Positions 41,279-50,955 of a stretch of 64,000 nucleotides of DNA are shown here, one piece after another (the stretch's first letter is position 1; each line of letters starts with the position of its first letter). Below the pieces are notes generated by a model. It saw only the letters and a program-made list of their open reading frames with translations, did not search any database and had not been told where the DNA came from. A program made the position numbers and the translations under genes. This DNA comes from Microbulbifer sp. THAF38 (lineage in GTDB: Bacteria; Pseudomonadota; Gammaproteobacteria; Pseudomonadales; Cellvibrionaceae): NCBI RefSeq assembly GCF_009363535.1, contig NZ_CP045369.1, forward strand, positions 3,235,001 to 3,299,000, given 5' to 3'.

Positions 41279-42844
41279 ATGACAACGGACCCAGGCATTG
41301 GAAAGCACTTAAATAAAAATCTAACGCCAGTTGTTGAAACAAATGCCGGTCCAATTATCGGCACCAGAGATACAAAATCAGGCGTCTATAGATTTCTCGG
41401 GATACCTTATGCAAGACCTCCAGTGGGAGAGCTGCGCTGGAGCGCTCCAGAAGAACTCCCCCCCTGGACAGCCCCATATCATGCGGAAGAGTTTGGTACG
41501 CCAGCCGCACAAAACCCTTCCGCCTTGATAGAAGTGCGTGGACAAGATGGGGCTCTCCCAGAAAGTGAGGAGTGCTTATATCTCAATATATTTTCCCCGC
41601 CTATTAAGAACAACCAAAAGCTTCCTGTCATGTTCTGGATTCATGGAGGCTCTTTCTATATGGGATCTGGTTGCCAACCTGTTTACAATGGCAGCTACCT
41701 CGCCTCCAGCGGTAGGGCGATTGTGGTTACCATCAACTATCGGCTTGGCTCTTTTGGTTTTCTAAGGCTGACAGATATCAGCAATATTTCATCTACAGGC
41801 AACGAGGGGCTTCAGGATCAAATTGCTGCCCTCAAATGGGTAAAGAAAAACATCTCGGCATTTGGTGGCGATCCCGAAAACATTACAATTTTTGGTGAAT
41901 CTGCTGGCGCCATGAGCATTGCCTCCCTTTTAAATATACGTGAATGTCAAGGCCTTTACTCTCGAGCGATTGTACAAAGTGGCCACCCTAAAGCCCTCCA
42001 CTCTATTGATCGAGCCAATCATATGGCCGAAGCTTTTATCTCCCACCTAAGAAAAAACTGCGGCAAAAAATCACTTCGAAACTACCTTGTAAAAGATCTT
42101 CTACAAGCTCAGAATGAAATACTACATGATCCTCAAATGACTAAACAATGGGGTCAACTTCCCTTTAAACCGGTCATTGACCACATACTCATAAAGGATA
42201 ATGAGGCTAACGAGTTAGCCACCTCAAAAAACATCCCCCTTCTTTTAGGGAGTAATTTAGATGAATGGAATTTATTTAGTGCCCCCAACCCAGAAATATA
42301 CTCCCTAACCTACCAGAAAATTTGTAACCACTTAGAGTGGTTAATACCCGAGAGCAGCTTAAAACCAATCATAGATTACTATTATAAGCAGGCATCAACT
42401 ACAAAAGATAACCTCTGGCCTAAGTGGAGTAAGACCTGGAATCTCATGCTTACAGATATGGTATTTACTCTTCCAGGAATGAGGCATCTAGGTGTACATC
42501 AAGGAGACTGTTACCACTATCACTTTACCCAACCACTTGTCGCTCAACCTTTACTGGGAGCTTGCCATGCAGTGGAGCTCGGCTATGTTTTTGGAACTCA
42601 TGGTGAGGATTCACTTCAAACACTTTATGGAGGTGAAACCAAGGCACACATACTTAGCGCTTCTATTCAGGAGGCATGGTTAAGCTTTGCCGAGAAGGGT
42701 AATCCAGGTATGGATTGGCCCGTTTATTCTGGTATAAATAGCAAAAGATTTGGACACAACCCTGATACCAGAAAATTTAACACCACTGAACTCCTTCGCC
42801 TGTGGCAAGATATTCCTGATGAAGTTTTAAACAAGTATCTGTAA
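41279..42844 (+). CDS. Type-B carboxylesterase/lipase
   Basis: A 521-residue alpha/beta hydrolase of the carboxylesterase family. The N-terminal YRFLGIPYARPPVGELRW, the EECLYLNIF signature, the oxyanion HGGSFYMGSG and the nucleophile elbow GESAGAMS (Ser about 210) are all present. The late His lies in ACHAVELGYVFG. No signal peptide, so cytosolic. The start is the ATG at 41279; the ribosome site is poor (GGAC). A histidine phosphatase gene follows 12 bases on, probably in the same operon. Natural ester substrate unknown. Confidence 0.92.
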   Translation: MTTDPGIGKHLNKNLTPVVETNAGPIIGTRDTKSGVYRFLGIPYARPPVGELRWSAPEELPPWTAPYHAEEFGTPAAQNPSALIEVRGQDGALPESEECLYLNIFSPPIKNNQKLPVMFWIHGGSFYMGSGCQPVYNGSYLASSGRAIVVTINYRLGSFGFLRLTDISNISSTGNEGLQDQIAALKWVKKNISAFGGDPENITIFGESAGAMSIASLLNIRECQGLYSRAIVQSGHPKALHSIDRANHMAEAFISHLRKNCGKKSLRNYLVKDLLQAQNEILHDPQMTKQWGQLPFKPVIDHILIKDNEANELATSKNIPLLLGSNLDEWNLFSAPNPEIYSLTYQKICNHLEWLIPESSLKPIIDYYYKQASTTKDNLWPKWSKTWNLMLTDMVFTLPGMRHLGVHQGDCYHYHFTQPLVAQPLLGACHAVELGYVFGTHGEDSLQTLYGGETKAHILSASIQEAWLSFAEKGNPGMDWPVYSGINSKRFGHNPDTRKFNTTELLRLWQDIPDEVLNKYL

Positions 42845-42856
42845 CCTAGTAACAAT

Positions 42857-43405
42857 ATGATAAAAATTCTACTTGTCCGTCATGGAGAAGCAGCAAAAGG
42901 CCCCTCCATCGCAGACCCAACCCTCACCACTTTGGGGCAGAGACAGGCCTCCCTTCTAGCTCAAAACTTACCTGGCGATACATGCCTGAAGTTGGTAAGC
43001 AGTCCAAAATTACGCGCACAACAAACTGCACAGCCAGTAGCTGAAAGATGGGGGCAAGTTATTACCCTAGAAAGCAGAGTTAGTGAAATCCCTACTCCCA
43101 AAGGGATCTCATTACAGCAACGACTTCCTTGGCTACGCTCCTTATTGACTCAGAATTGGGATCCAAGCAATAAACAACAAAAAGAATGGCGTGAGGGTAT
43201 CATAGATTACCTTTTAGGAGTTCCCGAAGATACCATGGTCTTTTGTCATTTCATGGTGATCAATTCTGTAGTAGCACACATATTAGAAGATTCGAAAGTC
43301 CAGCAATTTCGGCCTGATTATACATCCATCACCGAGCTAAGGCTCACCAAAGGAAGCCTTGATCTAGTTCAACTTGGCAGCGAGCGCACCACTAAGATCT
43401 CATAA
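42857..43405 (+). CDS. Histidine phosphatase family protein
   Basis: A 182-residue SixA/GpmB-like protein with LLVRHGEAAKGP at the N-terminus (phosphohistidine H9) and a second motif VFCHFMVINSVVAHIL with the conserved histidine. Unlike the phosphatase at 32907-33584, it keeps both histidines. It starts 12 bases after the esterase stop with no clear ribosome site of its own, so coupling is likely. Substrate unknown. Confidence 0.88.
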   Translation: MIKILLVRHGEAAKGPSIADPTLTTLGQRQASLLAQNLPGDTCLKLVSSPKLRAQQTAQPVAERWGQVITLESRVSEIPTPKGISLQQRLPWLRSLLTQNWDPSNKQQKEWREGIIDYLLGVPEDTMVFCHFMVINSVVAHILEDSKVQQFRPDYTSITELRLTKGSLDLVQLGSERTTKIS

Positions 43406-43448
43406 CCATCAAAGAAAATCTTGCATCCACTCTAAATCAAAGCAAAAT

Positions 43449-43468
43449 TGGGGCGCTTTAGCGCCCCA
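43449..43468. terminator. Hairpin between the phosphatase gene and pepN
   Basis: TGGGGCGC and GCGCCCCA form an 8-bp stem around TTTA, placed between two converging genes. Confidence 0.7.
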
Positions 43469-43493
43469 CATACAAAAATTCCAATAAATAAAC

Positions 43494-46124
43494 TTATTTA
43501 AGACTTTTACTCACCACCTCAAAAACATCTGGTGACAACTCTCCTGCATCAAGCACATATTGAAGTGCAGCTTTCATTTTTTCAGAGAGGTTTTTACTAT
43601 ACTTTTTCCATCGGGTAATCGGCACAACAAGTCGGGCAGCTATTTGAGGATTTAACTTATCGAGTAAAATTACCTGCTCGGCAACAAAGCGAAACCCACT
43701 GCCATCTTCCTTATGGAACTGTTTGAAGTTTCTATTAGCAAAACCACCGATTACCGCCCGAACTTTATTCGGATTTCTAACCTCAAAGGCAGGATGGCTC
43801 ATAAGATCTTTGATTTTATTCAAAGTGCCATTACGAGCACTACTACTCTGTAAACCTAACCAAAGCTCCACAACCTGTGTATCACCTTTCCAGCGTTGAT
43901 AAAAATCTTGGATAGCAGAATCAGATTTCTGTATATCTTCGTAGTTGATCAATGAGCTGAGTGAAGCGGCACTATCCGTCATATTTTCAGCAGCCTCAAA
44001 CTGCTTTTGCACAAGTTCTAAGGCCTCAAATTTTTCAGTAGCCGCAAGATAAGTTAAACAAGTATTTTTCAAACTACGTTCAGCGATATCCTTTGCATTA
44101 GGATCGTAAGGCTTCTGAGCATTCAATTCAGAGTATTTCGCCCAAAGCTCAGGAAATAATGCTTCAGCCAGTGATTTATACGCAAACTCTCGAGCCACCA
44201 CTATAGCTTCAGCATCAATTAAGTCACTCATCTCGGCTATGGACTGCTCACTTGGCAATCTTAATATTTCAGCCACCAAAGCAGGATCAAGTGCGATGTT
44301 ACTTAGCACATCTCGATAAGCCTCAACCAGTTCTGGCTGTAACTGCAATGCCCTTCCATTCCGGTAGTCTTTCTGGAGCTTAGATAGTGCTAAGAAAGCT
44401 AGCCGCTGCGAAGCATCCCAGCGATTAAAAGTATCGGAATCGTGGCGCATGAGGAAAATCAATTGCTTTTCGGTGTAAGGATAACGAACCCTGACCGGTG
44501 CTGAAAAATCACGTAATAGTGAAGGCAGTGGTTTTTCTTGAAAGCCACTAAACTCAAATACTTGATCTGATTTAGTGATTTCAAGTACTTCTTCAGTATT
44601 TCCTTTGGAATTCAGGACACAGTCATTACCACTTTGGTCCAATAATCCAATTTTTACTGGTATATGAAGAGGTAGCTTATCCTTCTGGTCAGTTGTTGAT
44701 GGGCAAGATTGGGAGATTTTAAGACTATAAACACCCTTGGCCTGATCAAAGTCATCTGTGACATCTAAGACTGGTGTTCCAGCCTGACTGTACCAATGAC
44801 GAAACTGTGTAAGGTTTATCTGATTGGCATCTTCCATCGCCACCATAAAATCATCACAGGTTACTGCACATCCATCATGGCGCTCAAAATAAAGGTCGCT
44901 TCCCTTGCGAAATCCCTCCGGCCCCAGCAGCGTATGTAACATACGAACGACTTCAGCGCCTTTTTCATATACCGTCAAAGTATAGAAGTTTGATATTTCC
45001 ATATAAGAATCTGGCCTTACCGGATGGGCCATAGGGCCAGCGTCTTCTGCAAACTGATTGGTGCGCAGTAGAGAAACATCCTCAATACGCTTTACTGCCC
45101 GGGAATTCATATCTGCAGAAAACTCAGCATCACGAAATACGGTAAAACCTTCTTTTAAACTGAGTTGAAACCAATCTCGGCATGTAACCCTATTTCCAGA
45201 CCAGTTGTGAAAATATTCATGCCCGACGATAGATTCTATTCTTTGGAAAGCTGAATCAGTTGCAGTCTCCGGGCTCGCCAGTATGCAAGCTGAGTTGAAT
45301 ATATTTAACCCTTTATTTTCCATGGCTCCCATATTGAAATGGTCTACCGCCACTACCATAAAAATATCCAGGTCATACTCTCTGCCATACATCTCTTCAT
45401 CCCAACGCATGGCTTTTTTCAGGGATCGCATAGCATGATCGCATTTACCAATATTTTTTGGCTCAGTAAAAATCTGTAGCTTGACTTCACGACCACTGCC
45501 TGTAGTAAAGGTATCTTCAACATGCTCCAGATCTCCAGCTACCAAAGCAAATAGGTAAGCCGGTTTAACGTAAGGATCCTCCCAGGTAGCGAAGTGACGC
45601 CCATCTTCGCAATAGCCACTATCAATCTGATTACCATTAGAAAGTAATACGGGATGGTCTTTTGGTGACACTATGGTAGTGGTGAATTTTGACATCACAT
45701 CCGGCCGATCCGGATAAAAAGTGATCTTTCGAAACCCTTCCGCCTCACACTGTGTGCAATACATGCCGTTGGATAGATACAGACCTTCCAAGGAAGTATT
45801 ATCCTCTGGGTTAATTCGGTTGTGGATCTCAAGTAGAAATTCAGGTTTCTCTACTGAAATAGATAACCCCTGGGGTGTTACTTGATAAGTGGGTTGGGAG
45901 AGAATGGAGCCATCAATGGCAACAGACAACAACTCTAAATCAATGCCATCTAATAACAAAGGTGGCAGGTCTTTGCCAGCTTCAGGGTTTCTACGAATTT
46001 TAAGCTGTGATTTCACCAGGGTTGCTTTGGGCTCCAGTTCGAAGTGCAGATCGGTGTTATCCACCAGGTAATCTGGTACTTGATAATCCTTGAGGTAAAT
46101 AGTCTTCGGCTGGGCGTCTTGCAT
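43494..46124 (-). CDS. pepN: Aminopeptidase N (M1 metallopeptidase)
   Basis: A cytosolic zinc peptidase of 876 residues that removes N-terminal amino acids. The exopeptidase motif GAMENKG lies near 264-270, and zinc ligands are H302, H306 (HEYFHNW) and the Glu 18 residues on in LKEGFTVF. Four-domain length agrees with E. coli PepN. The frame opens at 46196, but the ATG at 46124 (MQDAQPKTIYLKDYQ) matches the family N-terminus and has GAGGA before it. It stands alone and converges on the phosphatase gene. Confidence 0.96.
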   Translation of the reverse strand: MQDAQPKTIYLKDYQVPDYLVDNTDLHFELEPKATLVKSQLKIRRNPEAGKDLPPLLLDGIDLELLSVAIDGSILSQPTYQVTPQGLSISVEKPEFLLEIHNRINPEDNTSLEGLYLSNGMYCTQCEAEGFRKITFYPDRPDVMSKFTTTIVSPKDHPVLLSNGNQIDSGYCEDGRHFATWEDPYVKPAYLFALVAGDLEHVEDTFTTGSGREVKLQIFTEPKNIGKCDHAMRSLKKAMRWDEEMYGREYDLDIFMVVAVDHFNMGAMENKGLNIFNSACILASPETATDSAFQRIESIVGHEYFHNWSGNRVTCRDWFQLSLKEGFTVFRDAEFSADMNSRAVKRIEDVSLLRTNQFAEDAGPMAHPVRPDSYMEISNFYTLTVYEKGAEVVRMLHTLLGPEGFRKGSDLYFERHDGCAVTCDDFMVAMEDANQINLTQFRHWYSQAGTPVLDVTDDFDQAKGVYSLKISQSCPSTTDQKDKLPLHIPVKIGLLDQSGNDCVLNSKGNTEEVLEITKSDQVFEFSGFQEKPLPSLLRDFSAPVRVRYPYTEKQLIFLMRHDSDTFNRWDASQRLAFLALSKLQKDYRNGRALQLQPELVEAYRDVLSNIALDPALVAEILRLPSEQSIAEMSDLIDAEAIVVAREFAYKSLAEALFPELWAKYSELNAQKPYDPNAKDIAERSLKNTCLTYLAATEKFEALELVQKQFEAAENMTDSAASLSSLINYEDIQKSDSAIQDFYQRWKGDTQVVELWLGLQSSSARNGTLNKIKDLMSHPAFEVRNPNKVRAVIGGFANRNFKQFHKEDGSGFRFVAEQVILLDKLNPQIAARLVVPITRWKKYSKNLSEKMKAALQYVLDAGELSPDVFEVVSKSLK

Positions 46125-46472
46125 TTTAAAAAATCCTCGATAAGTGCGTTCTCTAAGGAACAGTAGGGAACTATAAGTTGGGGTGAAATATGTCAATACA
46201 AGTTAAGAAACCTCTGCGTATATTTTACCTCTTCAGAACTCCTGTTCAGCGAACTCCTCTCTTCTATCAATCTCCGCGAGGCTTAACACCTCTCCAAGTG
46301 ATCAGCCGAGACAACCCATCCCGCCCAAGGTACATCACTTGTTTCGACTTCTAACGGACACTAGGATTGGCTCGATTTCTTCAGTAGTTACAGAACCTAT
46401 CCACTGGCTGCCGAATAAAAGCAATACGACTTTCATTGGCTTCTGTGGGCTTCAGATTTAGAGGGTGACTCA
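46125..46472. other. Intergenic stretch between divergent pepN and the NTF2-like gene
   Basis: About 350 bases, no ORF with a ribosome site and no strong hairpin noticed. Promoters of both neighbours are expected here. Confidence 0.4.
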
Positions 46473-46919
46473 ATGGGCTACAAACTGATTTCCTACCTCC
46501 TGATAGCAGGAGGCTTGTTGCTCGCCAGCGCCTCAAGCCTGGGCTCCAACTTGGATATGGAACTAAAGTCGCGAATGGACAGCCTTAAAGCAGCATTCAT
46601 GGATCATAACGGGGAAACCATCAAAGAAATAATGACGAAGGATGGGCTGATAGTTACACCCTATTACAAGAGACCCTTAACATCAGGACAAATTGCTGCG
46701 AAATTCAAGGCCCTGAAGATCAAAAAGCACCCCTCTTACAAGATCTCCGTAATGCCATTGGGACCTAAAACCGCCTTGATGACTATGTATACCTCTTTTG
46801 AAGGCAGCTTTGAAGATGACCCAGTCTCCGCCTGGTTATTCACCGCCAGTATCTGGGTTAAGGAGCAGGGCGTATGGCGCCTGAAACTATTACAGGAAAC
46901 CATGACTGAGGCCCCATGA
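46473..46919 (+). CDS. Exported NTF2-like (DUF4440/SnoaL-type) protein
   Basis: A 148-residue protein with a signal peptide (1-24, LISYLLIAGGLLLASASS). The rest has the cone-shaped NTF2 pattern: a helix (LKSRMDSLKAAFMDHNGETI), then KDGLIVTPYYKRPLTSGQI and curved strands ending WRLKLLQETM. GAGGGTGA precedes the ATG. Such proteins may bind ligands or act as enzymes; no catalytic residues can be named. It lies 210 bases before ydbH, likely a separate unit. Confidence 0.75.
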   Translation: MGYKLISYLLIAGGLLLASASSLGSNLDMELKSRMDSLKAAFMDHNGETIKEIMTKDGLIVTPYYKRPLTSGQIAAKFKALKIKKHPSYKISVMPLGPKTALMTMYTSFEGSFEDDPVSAWLFTASIWVKEQGVWRLKLLQETMTEAP

Positions 46920-47128
46920 CCGTAACTTCATTTCGGCACAGGTAGATTGGCAGTTTAATGAACCATCTCGATCATTAATAATCCAATTCCCACACGGTAT
47001 TATTCTGCCAGTTTGATAAGATGTTCTTTTCTCAAGTACGCAGAAGACGTCACTGACTTATTACAGGCTACTGCGGCTTACTAGCGGTAATACAAAGATA
47101 TCTCCGCCCAGGAGTTTAGAGGTTTAGT

Positions 47129-50119
47129 GTGCGAAAGCCCCGCATTCTTGTCACTGTGTTTGCAGTCTGCTTAATCACCCTACTAATTGCTAGCTGGTGG
47201 AAAAAAGATATTGTTGTCTCACAACTAGTCAATCTGCTTGCAGGCGAAGTTGTTATTCAGCAACTATCCGGATTGGAATTGAATTTTAGTCAAGCTTCTA
47301 TCGAACAAGTCCGCCTTCAATCCAGTCATGATAACAATCTTGTCCTTAATAAGGTTCAGATCCTCAATCCTTTTCATATAATTTTTGATCGGGATAACAT
47401 TCAAGAGGTTGAACTATCTATTGCCGAACTAACCTATCAAAAAGTCAAAAAGACAACCTCTTTCATAAATAACCCGTCGATAATTGATCCGGATAAGGAA
47501 AGTGCTTTAACTCTAGATAATATTATTCAGAGTATAACCAGATATATGCCTGGAGTCGTGTCCGTAGAAAAAATTACGCTTGACCAGAAATTTAAAGCCG
47601 GCCCACTAAAGATTACTCGAAATAACACAGAACTCTTTGCAGAGCTACCATATAATTCCACAGAAACAGGGCAGCTCAATATCACTCTAAAAGCTGATTT
47701 AACTTCAAATAATATAACTGCTAGAGCACAAGTATTTTCTGATTTCTCTGAAGATGTTTCTCAATTGAAGCTAAACATTTCAAGAGTTAATATTGACCAG
47801 TGGGTATTTCACTCAACTGCGAATTCGAACTTAAAGTCTATTGATCCTATTCTTAGTTTTTCTGAGGCGTTGGCTGTATTCCCTTCGGATGAAATGAGCG
47901 CAAACGGAAAAATTTCCATTGATACCAAATCTATTATACCAAATAACTTCTTATCCATAGCAGACTATCAGGACACCCTAGTTAAAGTTGAAAGCAATGG
48001 ACTAGAGTTAACCTTTCTCAGCGAATCTTTTAATAGCAAGGTAAAGGCTCACTTATCGACTCAATCACCTATAGAGCTCAAACTAAAAACTCTCAACCCA
48101 GTAAAACTTGAATCTGCTACTGGTTCCGGCTTTATCGAGCTCTCAACGGTTAAAGACGCAGTTGCTAAAAGCCATTTAGCAAGCTTAAAATTTAACTCTG
48201 CCAACCTCGTGGCCGATCCTAAACTGCAGGTAAACGGCTCTGTTGATCTGCTTGCCGCAAAACCACTATTAGAATCACAGCTAGTGAAGGAATACTTTCC
48301 CTCACTAATATTTACTAATCTCAAGGGTGAGCTTAACTTCCAAAGTGAAGCTTTTTTGAATCTCACTGGCACTTCGTTCACCGAGCAAGGCTGGCTTGAT
48401 AAAATTCACTTAACCTTATTACCCAATAGTAAATTACAGCTTGACACAGAAGTCACTGGGCTAAAGGAAGAGCCTCCCTTACTTTCGACCGGATTAGGCC
48501 ATAGTCAGGCTCAAATAGAGATCATGAAGGAGATTTTACTCATCGGGGAGCCCCCAAAATCTGATTCCTTTAAATTAAAAGCCACCGATGGAATAATTAA
48601 CGCTCAATTAAAAGCTAAAAACTCTTCTACTTCTATACACGCAAAGATTGAGCAAATTCAATGCACAATGGAAGATAATGTCGAATGCATTTTTGACTTA
48701 AAAGCTAAGTCACCTGAGTTTATCGACAAGCGAACCGACATTCGTTTAAGTGAAATGAATATAGACTCCAGAGTTCATTTCCTGACAAGTGCTAACACCC
48801 AGACTATAAAACTGGAGCAGATGAAAGCATCATTCGATGAGTTAAAGACTAAAGATTTCCACATTAGCCAAGGGGAAACTCAGTCCGCTAATACCAACTG
48901 CAAATTTTCAAAAAATACTACAAGTTGCACCAGTGAGAAATGGAGCAACCAGTTTAATACTTTCACTAGCGAGTATACGACTTTCTCTGGAAATCTCGAT
49001 GTTAGCAACTTTAAGCTAGTATCCTCACTAGGAAACACAGAGTTCAGTGGTAACTTTGGCAGTAACAGGCTTGAAATAAAATCACCTGAAAATTATGCCC
49101 TACAGGCCTCACTTATTGGATCATTCTCTTTAAGTGGAAATAAACTAAAAGGGCAAAGCCAGCTAAAGGCCGGCAGTTTACAATTTAATTCTAGCTGGCA
49201 ACATGATCTAGAGCTGGCTACTGGAGCAATTCGATTTTCTTTACCAAAAGTCAAGTTTGATTCCAAAACGCCACTCAGCAAGTCTGTCCGTAGTTTACCT
49301 GTAGATATTGTTTCCGGAAGCCTTGCTGCCAATGGAACTATATCCTGGCCCCAACAGACAAAAGACACTATTGCTATAAACCTTAACGATGTTGCTGCTG
49401 TCTATGATGGTAGTTTTGCCACAGGTATTGACGGGAGTATCCTGGTAGAAAACCATGGAGAGCATTGGCTTACACCCAAACCACAACCCTTGACAATACA
49501 ATCTGTCAACGCAGGTTTACCTTTGAGTAAAGTGTCCTTTTCCCTGACCATGGACAGAGATCAAGATCTTGTTTTGGAAGGTTTTTCTGCAGAATTTCTC
49601 GATGGGAAGTTAAGCTCTGATGCACTGTATTGGAACCGGGATAATAAAGAGCGCAGCAGTATCTTGTACGCAAAGGACGTGTCTTTAGAGCAACTTGCTG
49701 AGGTCACCGAGTCTGAAAACTTTAAGGCTAAAGGACGCCTCAACTTGACCATTCCTGTCACTACCGGTCCCCGTGGAGTCACTGTAAAAAATGGCCACCT
49801 GGAAGCAATAGAGCCTGGTGGAGAGCTTAGATATTACGGGGCATTCTCTCCGCAAATGCTCGCAGGTAACCCGCAGCTTAAACTGATTTCCAACGCTCTT
49901 GAGGACTACGACTTCCGCACACTGGAGGGCAATCTGCAATATCCCCCCAGTGGAGACCTGCAACTCAACCTAAAACTTGTAGGGCGTAGCGAGTCTATGG
50001 ACGCAGAGAGAGACCTGATTATTAACCTCAACCTTGAGAATAATATCCCTGCGATGCTGCGCTCTTTGCAGGCCAGCCGCGACCTGACCACAGCCCTGGA
50101 AAAGCAACTGGACCAATAG
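47129..50119 (+). CDS. ydbH: YdbH-family AsmA-like lipid-transport protein
   Basis: A 996-residue protein with an N-terminal membrane anchor (about 7-25, VFAVCLITLLIASWW) and a long periplasmic body of repeated beta strands. The C-terminal part (GELRYYGAFSPQML, then LRTLEGNLQYPPSGDL-type segment) matches the YdbH domain. In E. coli YdbH, with TamB and YhdP, carries phospholipids to the outer membrane. The start is a GTG with AGAGG seven bases before it. It is followed by ynbE and ydbL, its known partners, with a 190-base gap after it. Confidence 0.9.
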   Translation: MRKPRILVTVFAVCLITLLIASWWKKDIVVSQLVNLLAGEVVIQQLSGLELNFSQASIEQVRLQSSHDNNLVLNKVQILNPFHIIFDRDNIQEVELSIAELTYQKVKKTTSFINNPSIIDPDKESALTLDNIIQSITRYMPGVVSVEKITLDQKFKAGPLKITRNNTELFAELPYNSTETGQLNITLKADLTSNNITARAQVFSDFSEDVSQLKLNISRVNIDQWVFHSTANSNLKSIDPILSFSEALAVFPSDEMSANGKISIDTKSIIPNNFLSIADYQDTLVKVESNGLELTFLSESFNSKVKAHLSTQSPIELKLKTLNPVKLESATGSGFIELSTVKDAVAKSHLASLKFNSANLVADPKLQVNGSVDLLAAKPLLESQLVKEYFPSLIFTNLKGELNFQSEAFLNLTGTSFTEQGWLDKIHLTLLPNSKLQLDTEVTGLKEEPPLLSTGLGHSQAQIEIMKEILLIGEPPKSDSFKLKATDGIINAQLKAKNSSTSIHAKIEQIQCTMEDNVECIFDLKAKSPEFIDKRTDIRLSEMNIDSRVHFLTSANTQTIKLEQMKASFDELKTKDFHISQGETQSANTNCKFSKNTTSCTSEKWSNQFNTFTSEYTTFSGNLDVSNFKLVSSLGNTEFSGNFGSNRLEIKSPENYALQASLIGSFSLSGNKLKGQSQLKAGSLQFNSSWQHDLELATGAIRFSLPKVKFDSKTPLSKSVRSLPVDIVSGSLAANGTISWPQQTKDTIAINLNDVAAVYDGSFATGIDGSILVENHGEHWLTPKPQPLTIQSVNAGLPLSKVSFSLTMDRDQDLVLEGFSAEFLDGKLSSDALYWNRDNKERSSILYAKDVSLEQLAEVTESENFKAKGRLNLTIPVTTGPRGVTVKNGHLEAIEPGGELRYYGAFSPQMLAGNPQLKLISNALEDYDFRTLEGNLQYPPSGDLQLNLKLVGRSESMDAERDLIINLNLENNIPAMLRSLQASRDLTTALEKQLDQ

Positions 50120-50311
50120 GTTAGTAGTAAAGTAGGCTTCCCCCATTCGGGGCAGAATGGTCGGCTAGTTCAGAGCTGGTTAAGGTAGAACCTATACAAT
50201 AAGCAACTGTGGTCACTCCCGACACAGTTGGCGAACCTGGCCTGATATTGACGTAACTGCTAATTATGCAACAAATACAAGGTGCCAGAGAGGTACCGTA
50301 AGGAGTATCAG

Positions 50312-50506
50312 ATGAGGGCCAGCCGGCTGATTCCTATAGGGCTGCTGTACGTTATGGTTGCTGCAGGATGTACGCCCACTGTGGCAGTAAAGGCCCCTAG
50401 CGAGCCTATTACTGTTAACCTGAATGTTAAGATTGAACACGAAATCCGAGTCAAAGTAGACAAGGATCTCGAAAACCTGTTTGACGACAAGGAAGGCATT
50501 TTCTAA
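50312..50506 (+). CDS. ynbE: YnbE-like lipoprotein
   Basis: A 64-residue lipoprotein. The lipobox MVAAGC ends at C20; the mature part contains APSEPITVNLNVKIEHEIRV, the short beta segment typical of YnbE, and an acidic tail. AAGGAG lies seven bases before the ATG at 50312; the frame opens earlier but without support. In E. coli YnbE attaches to the C-terminus of YdbH and joins it to the outer membrane. It starts between ydbH and ydbL, as expected. Confidence 0.88.
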   Translation: MRASRLIPIGLLYVMVAAGCTPTVAVKAPSEPITVNLNVKIEHEIRVKVDKDLENLFDDKEGIF

Positions 50507-50517
50507 GGAGACACAAT

Positions 50518-50844
50518 ATGAGTATGTTTAAAAGAGCTCTATTATTGTTGGGCTTGATAGTGGCGTTACCCGCAATGGCGATCTCCCTGGATGAGGCCAA
50601 AAAGCAGGGGTTGGTGGGAGAGGCTAACAGTGGCTATATCGCCATCGTAGACGCCAGCTCACCCGATCTGGAGAAACTGGTAAAAAAGGTCAATGCTGAG
50701 CGTAAGCAGGCATATACCGAAATCGCCAAAAGCCACAATGTGGATATTGCCCAAGTCGCGGCACGTGCTGCAGAGAAACTAGAGGCTCGCTTGTCCCGAG
50801 GTGAGTACTATCAGGACAACCTTGGCCGTTGGGTGAGAAAGTAA
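50518..50844 (+). CDS. ydbL: YdbL (DUF1318) periplasmic protein
   Basis: A 108-residue exported protein: signal peptide about 1-21 (ALLLLGLIVALPAMA), then SLDEAKKQGLVGEANSGYIA and a helical body ending YYQDNLGRWVRK. This is the DUF1318/YdbL family. AAGGAGA precedes the ATG, 11 bases after ynbE. In E. coli YdbL helps prevent wrong YnbE self-assembly. The operon converges on rpoS. Confidence 0.92.
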   Translation: MSMFKRALLLLGLIVALPAMAISLDEAKKQGLVGEANSGYIAIVDASSPDLEKLVKKVNAERKQAYTEIAKSHNVDIAQVAARAAEKLEARLSRGEYYQDNLGRWVRK

Positions 50845-50902
50845 GCGGACCAGAGGAAAATCGTAACTCTAACAATTTACATGGCTCCCCCAGGTTGTCC
50901 CA

Positions 50903-50938
50903 GGAAACCCCACAAAACACGCCGTTCATGGGGTTTCC
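50903..50938. terminator. Terminator between ydbL and rpoS
   Basis: GGAAACCCCA and TGGGGTTTCC form a perfect 10-bp stem with a 16-base loop, placed between two converging genes. T residues follow on the plus side; the minus side lacks a long T-run. Confidence 0.7.
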
Positions 50939-50955
50939 TTATCTAGGGGCCAACT

